Source: UBA3855 sp964472035
GTDB taxonomy: Bacteria; Bacillota; Clostridia; Oscillospirales; Ruminococcaceae
Reading direction: 5' to 3'
Assembly (NCBI GenBank): GCA_964472035.1
Contig: CAYYIT010000003.1
Coordinates: forward strand, 20,186-84,185
Length of the DNA stretch: 64,000 nt
The notes below the pieces were generated by a model, which made no database searches, was not told where the DNA came from, and saw nothing but the letters and a program-made list of their open reading frames with translations. Positions 53,600 to 61,616 of the stretch are shown in pieces (positions within the stretch are counted from its first letter, which is position 1; every line of letters starts with the position of its first letter). Made by a program: the position numbers and the translations under genes.

Positions 53600-54199
53600 C
53601 TATGCCCACGGATCTTCCTCTGCAGGAACACGGATATCCGCAAGGCACTGGATATCGTTGACGAACCACTGCCCGGTAGAAGGCTTCTTTCTCAGCTTGA
53701 TGGGACGCGGATTGTCCGCGCCGCCGCTTGTGACATAGAGCGTCGCCCAGTTTTCCTCATCGAAGGAATAGGGGTTCTCACTGACCCTGATCACATAGGG
53801 CACATTCGGCTTGTAGCCATTTGCAGGCGACGCGCCTTCGAAGAATGAAAATGTCTTGTAGTATTTTCCGGTCAGGCGTTCCTTGATGAAGCCCTTTTCA
53901 TAGGCGCTTACCTCTGCAGGTCCCTTGAGGAAGTTCAGCATCTCGATACATGCGTCCGGATTCTTTTCGTAGGCACAAAGCACAGCGATCGTCAGTGCCG
54001 CAGTCTTGAACGCGGAGTCAAGGGAGGCCTCCGGCATCGCCTGCAGCTGTGAAAGACTGTCCGGCAGTACTGCGAAGGTGAAGCTTTCTGTGTGGTTGCC
54101 GCCTTTTCCCGTGAAGGGGGCAGCCTGGTTTTCTGTTTTTGCAGATTCGTTTCTGAGTGCATTGCCTGCGGATCTGAGCAGTGAATCAAATAATCCCAT
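53600..54199 (-). CDS. Conserved hypothetical protein (DUF6935-like)
   Basis: The 199-residue protein has no signal peptide or membrane segment. Conserved-looking stretches are DAFKTAALTIAVLCAYEK-like (SAFKTAALTIAVLCAYEK), EMLNFLKGPAEVS and PYVIRVSENPYSFD. The sequence ends RKKPSTGQWFVNDIQCLA. It resembles a small clostridial family that I recall as DUF6935; this is not verified. ATG 54199 has AAAGGAGG at a good distance. It lies 20 bases upstream of the beta-helix dockerin gene, probably in the same transcript. Confidence 0.7.
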   Translation of the reverse strand: MGLFDSLLRSAGNALRNESAKTENQAAPFTGKGGNHTESFTFAVLPDSLSQLQAMPEASLDSAFKTAALTIAVLCAYEKNPDACIEMLNFLKGPAEVSAYEKGFIKERLTGKYYKTFSFFEGASPANGYKPNVPYVIRVSENPYSFDEENWATLYVTSGGADNPRPIKLRKKPSTGQWFVNDIQCLADIRVPAEEDPWA

Positions 54200-54246
54200 T
54201 TGTTCGTCCTCCTTTGATTTCTTCATCCATCGTCCTGCCTGTCATC

Positions 54247-54487
54247 TTGACGAAATCAGAACAATGTGTTACAATAAAATGATGGGCGGTTCCTGTGACT
54301 GTTGGCGCACCCACAGGAACATACAGAGCACCCTAAACTTTGGCAGGATATATACTCTCTTTTACCCTTACAATTATGATTATAACGCAGATCTGACTTT
54401 TTTGCACCACCCGAATTGAGAAAAAAGGGTGGGAAAATACAAAAACATGCAGGAAACGGGCAACATGTCCGCACAGAAAGGGAATAT
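54247..54487 (+). promoter_or_regulatory. Promoter and long leader of the solute-binding protein gene
   Basis: TTGACG (54247-54252) and TACAAT (54270-54275) are 17 bases apart, so the leader is about 205 bases. It holds a perfect 9-bp hairpin, GTTCCTGTG (54289-54297) with CACAGGAAC (54312-54320). Further down are a T run (TTTTTT, about 54394) and a CACCACCC/GGGTGGG pair around 54404-54433. No known riboswitch family was matched. It may be a leader that senses or attenuates. Confidence 0.55.
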
Positions 54488-54490
54488 ATG

Positions 54491-55858
54491 ATGAAAAGAA
54501 TCACTTCAATACTACTCAGTCTCATGATGACCGCAGTCTGTTTCTCGGGCTGCACAGATAAGAATAAGCCAGACGCTGATCATCCGGTCACACTGACCAT
54601 GTGGCATGTCTACGGCAGCCAGACGAATTCCCCTCTCAATGATGCCATCGATGAATTCAACGACACCGTCGGCAGAGAAAACGGTGTGACCGTCAATGTC
54701 GTTTCGGTCACAAGCTCTTCGGCGATCGACAAGGCACTTGCCGCCTCTGCAAACGGTGAACCGGGAGCGGAGGAACTCCCCGATCTGTTCACTGCTTATC
54801 CGAGGGTGGCAGAAATCGTGGGAGAGGACAAACTGCTTTGCTGGAACGACTATTTCTCCGAGGAGGCGCTTGCCGCCTTCAGGGAGGATTTCCTTGCCGA
54901 AGGCTATTTCGGCGATGAGCTGCTGATGCTGCCGGTCGCCAAATCCTCCGAAGGACTGTTTCTGAACAAAACGCTCTTCGACAGATTCAGTGCAGAAACA
55001 GGGGTATCCATCGATGCTCTCTCGACCTTTGAGGGGTTGTTTGAAACGGCAAACCGCTATTATGACTGGTCGGATGGGCAGAATTTCACACAGATCAACG
55101 ATTTCTACAACTATGCCTACATCGGCATGAAGGCGCATGGCAGTGAATTCATCCAAAACGGAAAGCTGAATCTGAATGACGCAGCCTTTTCACAGATATG
55201 GGAGACGCTGAGCAGAGCGGCCATCTACGGCGGCATCTGTCTTGATGACGGGTATGCGGCTTCCCGCTGGAAGACCGTGGAGATCATCTCCAATATCGGC
55301 TCGACCGCCGATATCCTTTACCAGCCTGAAATGGTGTTCCATCCGGATAACACCACTGAACCGATCACTTCCGTTTCGCTTCCGTATCCGGTATTCACGG
55401 AAGAGAATGCGGTCGCTGTCCATCGCGGCGGAGGACTTTTCGCCGTGAAAAGCGATGACGAACGAGAAAACTACGGTGCCTACCTCTTTGCAAAATGGCT
55501 GACGGACAAAGAAAACAACCTGCATTTTGTAACAAGTGCAGGCTATCTTCCTGTGACGGACGACGCTTTAACCGCATTGTTTGCCGATACCGCTATTGTC
55601 GAAGAAGAACGCTACCAAAACCTCTATGATATGATGCAGGACATGACGGAGGACTACACACTCCATGCACTTCCCCGTTACGAGGGTGCATCCGACATCC
55701 AGAGCCGGTTCGAACAGAATGTCAAGCTGGTACTGAAATCCGCTCACAACCAGTATATGGAACGAATTGCCGCAGGAGAAGATGGGGCCACTGTACTGAA
55801 CGAGCTTTCCGCGGCAGCTCTCGAAGAGCTGAAACGGCTTTCCGGCAAGGATATGTAG
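54491..55858 (+). CDS. Orphan extracellular solute-binding lipoprotein
   Basis: The 455-residue protein has a lipoprotein signal (MTAVCFSG then Cys), then the fold of family 1 sugar-binding proteins (VTLTMWHVYG, DEFNDTVGRENGV, YGAYLFAKWLTDKENN). No permease or ATPase genes are beside it; the next gene is a membrane-bound transcription factor starting 10 bases downstream. It may therefore hand its ligand to that sensor and not to a transporter. ATG 54491 is chosen by spacing from AAAGGG; 54488 is also possible. Confidence 0.88.
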   Translation: MKRITSILLSLMMTAVCFSGCTDKNKPDADHPVTLTMWHVYGSQTNSPLNDAIDEFNDTVGRENGVTVNVVSVTSSSAIDKALAASANGEPGAEELPDLFTAYPRVAEIVGEDKLLCWNDYFSEEALAAFREDFLAEGYFGDELLMLPVAKSSEGLFLNKTLFDRFSAETGVSIDALSTFEGLFETANRYYDWSDGQNFTQINDFYNYAYIGMKAHGSEFIQNGKLNLNDAAFSQIWETLSRAAIYGGICLDDGYAASRWKTVEIISNIGSTADILYQPEMVFHPDNTTEPITSVSLPYPVFTEENAVAVHRGGGLFAVKSDDERENYGAYLFAKWLTDKENNLHFVTSAGYLPVTDDALTALFADTAIVEEERYQNLYDMMQDMTEDYTLHALPRYEGASDIQSRFEQNVKLVLKSAHNQYMERIAAGEDGATVLNELSAAALEELKRLSGKDM

Positions 55859-55868
55859 GGGGACGGTC

Positions 55869-57527
55869 ATGAATATACTCAGTTATCTTGACATCAAGAG
55901 CCTGATCCGGCAATTCCGATCCGAAGGACTGACGTTGCGCAGAAGGTTTGCCTTCTATGTGTTTTCTGTGATCTGCCTGTTTCTTGCAGTCATTATGATC
56001 CTTCTGAATCTGTTCGGGATCCTCAATCCGGCAAACCGGCAGATCATGAGCGACATCAACGCAAGGCTCGCGGCCTGTTCCGAGCGGATCGAGCGCGACT
56101 GTGATGAGCTTGCAGCCTGTGCGATCTCCTTCTCGGGACAGCTGGAACGTGAGATCCAGAACTATCTGGCTGCGCAGAATACCAGCTTCGACGCCCTGCA
56201 AAACAATGCCGAAGCCCTTGATGCACTGCAAAACCAACTTTACGATGCAGTTTACCTTAACATGCAGGTGGCGCCTGCAAGCGGTGCGTTCTACATTCTG
56301 GACACGACCGCGAACAGCAATTCAGAAAACGCTCTTTACAGCGGAATCTATCTCAAATACATCAATCTCTGCTCCGCGAACACAGTGAACAATGATCTCT
56401 CCATTTACAGAGGATCCTTCTCCACAGGCAAAAGCAGAGGGATCAACTTCCACAGCGGATGGAAAAATGAAAGCAGCACCGATTTTTTTGAAAACTGCGA
56501 CAGGCTTTTTCCTGACGGCACGCACTTTATCTTGAGTCCTGCGGTGCAGATCCCGGATACCTGGGAACGAGCGCGGTACATTTATGTCCCCATAAGGGAT
56601 TACGATGACAGCATCATTGGCGTCTGCGGCTTTGAGATCACCGATCTGCTGTTCCAGCTTTCGCATAATCCCGCGGACGGACGCCGCGGTAATGAGATCT
56701 GCGGATTGCTCGATGAAAAGGACGGGATGTATTCCGGACAATTCAGCTCCGGTCGGTTCAATCATGCGAACAATGTTTTACAGATCAGGAACAAAAACAG
56801 TTTTCAGCATTTTGATTTCGGAAATGAACAGTGCGTGGGAAGAACAAAGGAAATCACACTCGGAAACGAAACCTTCAGCGTTGCGGTGATGCTCCCGAAG
56901 GCACAGTATGAGAGTTTTCTTCGCAAGGGGCAGCTCAATATGATACTGATTTTCGTAATCGCTGCAATTCTTGCTGCGGTTTGCTGTATTATCATGAGCA
57001 AGAAATATGTGTCGCCGATCCTCGAAAAGATCGAGCGTGTCAAAGCCAAAGAGGATCTCGGCGAGCAGCTGCGCATCCGTGAGATCGATGACCTTTTTGC
57101 CTTCCTTGCGGAAAAAGACAATGCTTACGCACAGCAGCTTGACGACCTTGAAAAGGCAAAGCAATATGCCGAGGAAGAGGCATGTCGTGCAAGAGCACAA
57201 TACGAAAAGGCAGCAAAAAAATACGAGCTTGCCAAAAGCGAGATCGACCGTCTTGCGGAAAAGCAGAAGGAAGAAATTATCCCCGAGGAATACCACTTCT
57301 TTGTGGAAAATCTCAGCATGCTTACGCCGGCAGAGTACAGGGTCTATGAGCTGTATCTTTCCGGTAAGACTGCAAAGGAGATCGCGCAGCTCCTTCACAT
57401 CTCCGAAAACACCATCAAATACCACAACAAAAACATCTACAGCAAGCTTGGCATCTCCTCACGCAAGCAGCTGCTCCGCTTCGCTGCACTGAAACAGCAT
57501 ATCGATGGAAAAGAGGACTGGACATAA
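55869..57527 (+). CDS. Membrane-bound one-component regulator with LuxR-type helix-turn-helix
   Basis: The 552-residue protein has a membrane segment near residues 28-50 (FYVFSVICLFLAVIMILL) and a roughly 300-residue outer domain of Cache-like size. A second membrane segment is near 358-380 (MILIFVIAAILAAVCCIIM). A HAMP-like stretch and a coiled coil follow, then a C-terminal LuxR-type DNA-binding domain (LTPAEYRVYELYLSGKTAKE, ENTIKYHNKNIYSKLGI). No kinase or receiver domain is seen, so a signal outside would pass directly to DNA binding while the protein stays in the membrane. It is co-transcribed with the binding lipoprotein, with GGGGGA before the ATG. Confidence 0.88.
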   Translation: MNILSYLDIKSLIRQFRSEGLTLRRRFAFYVFSVICLFLAVIMILLNLFGILNPANRQIMSDINARLAACSERIERDCDELAACAISFSGQLEREIQNYLAAQNTSFDALQNNAEALDALQNQLYDAVYLNMQVAPASGAFYILDTTANSNSENALYSGIYLKYINLCSANTVNNDLSIYRGSFSTGKSRGINFHSGWKNESSTDFFENCDRLFPDGTHFILSPAVQIPDTWERARYIYVPIRDYDDSIIGVCGFEITDLLFQLSHNPADGRRGNEICGLLDEKDGMYSGQFSSGRFNHANNVLQIRNKNSFQHFDFGNEQCVGRTKEITLGNETFSVAVMLPKAQYESFLRKGQLNMILIFVIAAILAAVCCIIMSKKYVSPILEKIERVKAKEDLGEQLRIREIDDLFAFLAEKDNAYAQQLDDLEKAKQYAEEEACRARAQYEKAAKKYELAKSEIDRLAEKQKEEIIPEEYHFFVENLSMLTPAEYRVYELYLSGKTAKEIAQLLHISENTIKYHNKNIYSKLGISSRKQLLRFAALKQHIDGKEDWT

Positions 57528-57539
57528 CAACGCATACAA

Positions 57540-57569
57540 AAAAGGCTGTGCATTTCTGCACAGCCTTTT
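57540..57569. terminator. Bidirectional terminator
   Basis: AAAAGGCTGTGCA and TGCACAGCCTTTT are perfect 13-bp arms with a 4-base loop, between the regulator gene and the convergent lipoprotein gene. Confidence 0.9.
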
Positions 57570-57575
57570 GGTTTT

Positions 57576-58937
57576 TTAGGACTTCAGATTGAAGGGATCG
57601 TAGCGCTTGTACGCTGCCTCATTGCGTTCCACCTTCATTTCGGCGATCCAGCTCTCGAGCATCTCGTCGAATGCGTCATTGAACATTGCAAGCTGAACAC
57701 TGTAGATGCTGCCCTCATTCCAGAGGTCTTCCTCTGTGACACGCTCCTCGATATCGTAGCGAACGCAGAGGTAGAAAGCATCCTCTTCTTCCACGATGAA
57801 GGGCTTGCCGTAATCGGCTTCCTCCGTATCCAGAAGGTTCTTGTATACATTCTCGGAAGGATTGTAGGTGATCGTCTCGCCCTCTTCGTAATCCTCCTCG
57901 TTGATCACTGCAATGATCGTCTCGTTCGGGAAGGGAACGGTCGTTGTGGTGGTGCCGGTCTCTTCCGTGCCGGTTCCGGTTTCCTCGGTGCCGGTGGAAA
58001 CGGTCGTAGTGGTCGTTTCGGATTCGTCATTCTCCGCAGCTACGGTCGTTGTAGAAGCGGATTCCTCGGAACCATCCACTGCTGTGGTTGCTTCCGCCTC
58101 CTCGGTTGCCGCTTCCGTTGCGGCTTCTGTAGCTGCCTGTGTGGTGGTTGTGGACTCGCCTGTGGTTTCGGTAATACCTGCTGCCTCCTTGGAAATAGAG
58201 GTGCAGTAAACACTGTAGTCATCCTTAACCACAGCCATCTCCGTCATAACAGCCTCGATACCGCCGTCAGCGTAGGCATCTGCAACGCGCTCTTCATAGC
58301 TCTCTGCAAGTGCTTCCAGCTCGCTGGTATCCTCAAGCTTATTGCCGGCACCGTCCAGCTTCTTCATCTGGATGATCTCTGCACGGATATTATTCTCAAT
58401 GTAGTAGGTCTTCAGCTCTTCCTCGGGAGCGCCTAACTCGCCTTCGGTACCGTAGTAGTAAAGGAAGATCTCCTCCGTCTTATAGGAAGATGTCACGAGC
58501 TTGCGATAGGAGCCTTCGCTGACACCGTTTGCCTCGTAGAAATCCTTGTAATAGCTCCATGTGTACTCTACCATGTCATCGATGTATGCCTTTGTCTCAT
58601 CATCCAGCTTAAGGCCAAGTTCATCGAACTTTTCTTCAACAGCGACATAGCTTGCGCAAAGATCCGTTGCCTTGTTCTGGATCCATGTCACGGTATCCAC
58701 GCCTTCGATGGTACTGCCCTTGACTGCTGCGGTGTTTGCAGTATCGAAGTCAGGGTTTTCTTCCTTGATCATGTTCAGCGCGGAATCATGCGCCTGCATT
58801 GCATAGTAGATGTAAATGCCGGCCGGAACCTTGGTGTCGTTAACGATCAGACCATAAGTTGTATCACTGCAGCCGGTAAACGATGCTGCAATTCCGAGCG
58901 CAGTCAGAACAGCTGCGACTTTTTTCTTAAAAGACAT
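57576..58937 (-). CDS. SurA/PrsA-like lipoprotein with a Thr-rich insert
   Basis: The 453-residue protein has a lipoprotein signal (ASFTGC). The first 230 residues resemble the N-terminal helical part of SurA/PrsA-type peptidyl-prolyl isomerase foldases (GIYIYYAMQAHDSALNMI, YIENNIRAEIIQMK). A roughly 100-residue Thr/Glu/Ala-rich insert follows, then a C-terminal part (ENVYKNLLDTEEADYGKPF). The rotamase fold appears split by the insert. A role in folding secreted proteins such as the dockerin proteins is likely, but not shown. GGAGG lies 7 bases before ATG 58937. Confidence 0.75.
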   Translation of the reverse strand: MSFKKKVAAVLTALGIAASFTGCSDTTYGLIVNDTKVPAGIYIYYAMQAHDSALNMIKEENPDFDTANTAAVKGSTIEGVDTVTWIQNKATDLCASYVAVEEKFDELGLKLDDETKAYIDDMVEYTWSYYKDFYEANGVSEGSYRKLVTSSYKTEEIFLYYYGTEGELGAPEEELKTYYIENNIRAEIIQMKKLDGAGNKLEDTSELEALAESYEERVADAYADGGIEAVMTEMAVVKDDYSVYCTSISKEAAGITETTGESTTTTQAATEAATEAATEEAEATTAVDGSEESASTTTVAAENDESETTTTTVSTGTEETGTGTEETGTTTTTVPFPNETIIAVINEEDYEEGETITYNPSENVYKNLLDTEEADYGKPFIVEEEDAFYLCVRYDIEERVTEEDLWNEGSIYSVQLAMFNDAFDEMLESWIAEMKVERNEAAYKRYDPFNLKS

Positions 58938-58967
58938 ATTGCTACCTCCAAAAAACAATCTTTTATT

Positions 58968-58996
58968 ATTATACTACAAAATTGCTTGCATGTCCA
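58968..58996 (-). promoter_or_regulatory. Sigma-A promoter of the foldase-like gene
   Basis: On the minus strand TGGACA (58991-58996) and TATAAT (58968-58973) are 17 bases apart. Confidence 0.7.
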
Positions 58997-59059
58997 GCCT
59001 TTTTTGAAATTTTTTCTTTTTTTCACATGATTTTTATTTTTATCCCGTGTGATTTCCGA

Positions 59060-59088
59060 TTGCATCCTTCGGAAATATATGGTATAAT
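59060..59088 (+). promoter_or_regulatory. Sigma-A promoter of the response regulator gene
   Basis: TTGCAT (59060-59065) and TATAAT (59083-59088) are 17 bases apart, about 30 bases before the start. Confidence 0.75.
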
Positions 59089-59117
59089 GAAAAAAACGAA
59101 GTTTCAGGAGGGATCCT

Positions 59118-59810
59118 ATGCAATCCTTGCTCATTGTAGAGGACGATAAAGAAATCAATCGCCTGCTGTGTGATTTTCTTTCCACACAAGGGTATACGGT
59201 GCATTCCGCCGCGGATGGCCTGACGGCCATGCGGATGCTCCGTGAACACACGGAATTATCACTCGTGCTGCTGGATCTGATGCTCCCCTTCCAGAGCGGC
59301 GACAGAACACTCGAGGAGCTGCGGCATTTTTCGGATGTCCCCGTGATCGTGCTTTCCGCCAAAAGCACCACCCAGACCAAGGTCGACCTCATCCGCATGG
59401 GTGCGGACGATTACATCACCAAGCCCTTTGATCTTGACGAGCTGCTTGTACGGATCGAGGCTGTATTACGGAGGAGCAGTACGGCGCATTCCGCTCCGGA
59501 AGAAGAAGCGCTTCAGTTGCATGCCATGTGTCTGCAGCCAGCCGGCAAAACCGTTACGGTCAACGGTACTCCCCTTTCACTGACTGCCAAAGAATATGCG
59601 ATCCTTGAGCTGATGCTGCGGCATCCGAACAAGCTTTTCTCCAAAGCCAATCTCTTTGAAAGCATCTGGAACGAAGCGTATTTCAGCGATGACAACACCA
59701 TCAAGGTACATATGAGCAACCTGCGCAGCAAGATCAAGCTCCTCGATCCCGATCAGGAATACATCGACACCGTCTGGGGAATGGGGTACAAGCTTCATAC
59801 GGAGAATTAA
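59118..59810 (+). CDS. OmpR-family response regulator
   Basis: The 230-residue protein has a receiver domain (LLIVEDDKEI, phosphoacceptor Asp53 in LLDLMLPF, VLSAKSTT with the conserved Lys nearby). A C-terminal winged helix follows (LTAKEYAILELMLRHPNKLFS, VHMSNLRSKI, YIDTVWGMGYKL). It begins an operon with an ABC transporter and a histidine kinase, so it probably controls the transporter. Direct repeats lie just after its stop codon. Confidence 0.96.
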   Translation: MQSLLIVEDDKEINRLLCDFLSTQGYTVHSAADGLTAMRMLREHTELSLVLLDLMLPFQSGDRTLEELRHFSDVPVIVLSAKSTTQTKVDLIRMGADDYITKPFDLDELLVRIEAVLRRSSTAHSAPEEEALQLHAMCLQPAGKTVTVNGTPLSLTAKEYAILELMLRHPNKLFSKANLFESIWNEAYFSDDNTIKVHMSNLRSKIKLLDPDQEYIDTVWGMGYKLHTEN

Positions 59811-59861
59811 CGATTTCTTAACCTTTGAATTAACGATTTCTTTACGCCCGCACTGTATCAT
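59807..59861 (+). promoter_or_regulatory. Pho-box-like direct repeats and promoter of the ABC genes
   Basis: Four copies of TTAAC or TTTAC start at 59807, 59818, 59830 and 59841, with spacings of 11, 12 and 11 bases, as in the sites of OmpR/PhoP-type regulators. The first copy overlaps the stop codon of the response regulator. TATCAT (59856-59861) is a candidate -10 box with the repeats in place of a good -35, as expected for an activated promoter. Confidence 0.7.
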
Positions 59862-59893
59862 AGAAGCATACCACATGAAAGGACGGATTTGGA

Positions 59894-60805
59894 ATGAACG
59901 ACATCATCCTCTCCATGGATAATATTTCTAAACAATACGGTAAGAATACGGTCGTGGATCAGTTCTCCCTGCAGATCCGAAAGGGCAGCATTTGCGGCCT
60001 CATCGGCCCCAACGGCGCCGGAAAGACCACCATCATGCGTATGCTTGCAGGTCTGACCCTGCCGACAAGCGGCAGCATGCAGTTCTTCGGGGACGGCGAA
60101 CATCTCGATCAGCAGCGCAAGCGAATGAGCTTCATGATCGAAAATCCCATCGTGGATCCCAGTATGACAGCAAGAGAAAACCTGCAATATGTCCGCTATG
60201 TACGCGGCGTTGCCGATGCAAAGCGGATCGATCAGGTGCTCGAATTCGTAGGGCTGACAAACACCGGCAGAAAGATCGCCAAGAAGTTCTCCCTCGGCAT
60301 GCGCCAGCGTCTTGGCATTGCCATGTCCCTGATGACAAGACCGGAGATCATGGTGCTGGACGAGCCCGTGAACGGTCTCGATCCCGAGGGTATTGTAGAG
60401 GTACGTCACATGCTCCTGCGCCTTGCGCAAGAAGAGAGCGTGACGATCCTCATCTCCAGCCACCTGCTCTCGGAGCTGTCCGAGCTTTGCACGGATTTCA
60501 GCATCATCGGCAAGGGCAGGCTCATCGAAGCACTCAGCACTGAGGAGCTGCTCGTTAAGTGCCGCAACCACATCTGTCTGCGCACCAATGACATCAACCG
60601 CACCGCAGCGGTTCTGGAGCAGGTGCTTGGGCTGCACGAGTACAAGGTCGTTCACGGCGATGAACTGCATATTTTTGAGCGTCTGAGCGAAGTGGATCTG
60701 ATCTCCAAGACCGTTACCGACAACGGTCTGATCATCAGAAAGCTCCATGAAGAGGGCGAGAGCCTTGAGGACTATTATCTTTCGAAAGTAGGTGAAGAAG
60801 CATGA
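59894..60805 (+). CDS. ABC transporter ATP-binding protein
   Basis: The 303-residue protein has Walker A (GPNGAGKTT), the signature FSLGMRQRLGIA and Walker B (IMVLDEPVNGLDP). The sequence resembles the ATPases of bacitracin/lantibiotic-type exporters, which protect the cell from envelope-active peptides. The substrate is unknown. It overlaps the permease by 4 bases. Confidence 0.94.
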   Translation: MNDIILSMDNISKQYGKNTVVDQFSLQIRKGSICGLIGPNGAGKTTIMRMLAGLTLPTSGSMQFFGDGEHLDQQRKRMSFMIENPIVDPSMTARENLQYVRYVRGVADAKRIDQVLEFVGLTNTGRKIAKKFSLGMRQRLGIAMSLMTRPEIMVLDEPVNGLDPEGIVEVRHMLLRLAQEESVTILISSHLLSELSELCTDFSIIGKGRLIEALSTEELLVKCRNHICLRTNDINRTAAVLEQVLGLHEYKVVHGDELHIFERLSEVDLISKTVTDNGLIIRKLHEEGESLEDYYLSKVGEEA

Positions 60806-61560
60806 CAAGACTGATCCGCGCTGAATGGTACCGTTTGTCCCATTCCAGCATTTTCCTGCCTCTGATCGTGATCGTTTCCCTGCTCAGTCTTGGAATGGCA
60901 CCGCTCAATCACGGCGGATTTGCAGAATTCTTTGAAGCTTCCTTTGACGAAACACTCTACTCTCTGGGTGCAGGTCTTCAGGTTGGACTTACCATGATGA
61001 TCTCCACCATGACAGCCGTTGCCTGCGGCATGGCATACGCCAACCGTACCGCGTACTACGAAATCATGGACGGCAATTCTGTTTCTTCCATCCTGATGTC
61101 ACGGCTCTTTGTCTACGTACCGCTGACGACCGTTTCCTTCCTGCTGCCATTTTTCGGACTGTGCGCCTATATCATCGTTCAGAACGGCACTGTGGAATAC
61201 AACGATCTCCCGCAGTTCTTCATCATCACAACCTGCGTTTTCCTGCGCATGATCACCTTCTGTATTCTCAGTACCATGCTCTTCAAGAGCCTGCTCGGCG
61301 CTGCCATGCCGTATCTGCGGTATATGACCATTGAAATGCTCGGTTTTGAGATGCTGATGGCAGTGGAACAGGATCCGGAAAAGAACAAGGCAATCCTGAA
61401 TGTCTACGAGTGCTTACCGATGGGACAGATTATGGCTCTGTTTGAGCCATCACTCCCCGATACCCTTGTCATCAAGGCAGTGGTTGGACTGGTCATCGAA
61501 TTTTCGATCATCTACATTCTCGCGTATATTAGCGGCAAGAAAAAAATGCTTCTCAAATAA
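60802..61560 (+). CDS. ABC transporter permease
   Basis: The 252-residue protein has about six membrane segments (for example LIVIVSLLSLGMAPL and VGLVIEFSIIYILAYIS), as in ABC-2-type permeases beside such ATPases. It overlaps the ATPase gene. A GC-rich hairpin follows the stop, before the kinase gene. Confidence 0.85.
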   Translation: MTRLIRAEWYRLSHSSIFLPLIVIVSLLSLGMAPLNHGGFAEFFEASFDETLYSLGAGLQVGLTMMISTMTAVACGMAYANRTAYYEIMDGNSVSSILMSRLFVYVPLTTVSFLLPFFGLCAYIIVQNGTVEYNDLPQFFIITTCVFLRMITFCILSTMLFKSLLGAAMPYLRYMTIEMLGFEMLMAVEQDPEKNKAILNVYECLPMGQIMALFEPSLPDTLVIKAVVGLVIEFSIIYILAYISGKKKMLLK

Positions 61561-61567
61561 CACACCC

Positions 61568-61587
61568 GCCCCATCCTGCGATGGGGC
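61568..61587 (+). terminator. Intra-operon hairpin before the kinase gene
   Basis: GCCCCATC and GATGGGGC form a perfect 8-bp stem with a CTGC loop, followed by only a short T run. It may lower kinase expression by partial termination or shield mRNA ends. Confidence 0.5.
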
Positions 61588-61616
61588 ATTCGGTGTTTTC
61601 AAAGCCGGAGGTTATT

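Noticed and set aside
54279..54419. 46-codon ORF starting MMGGSCDCW in the leader
   Set aside because: No ribosome binding site; its start codon lies at or before the expected transcription start.
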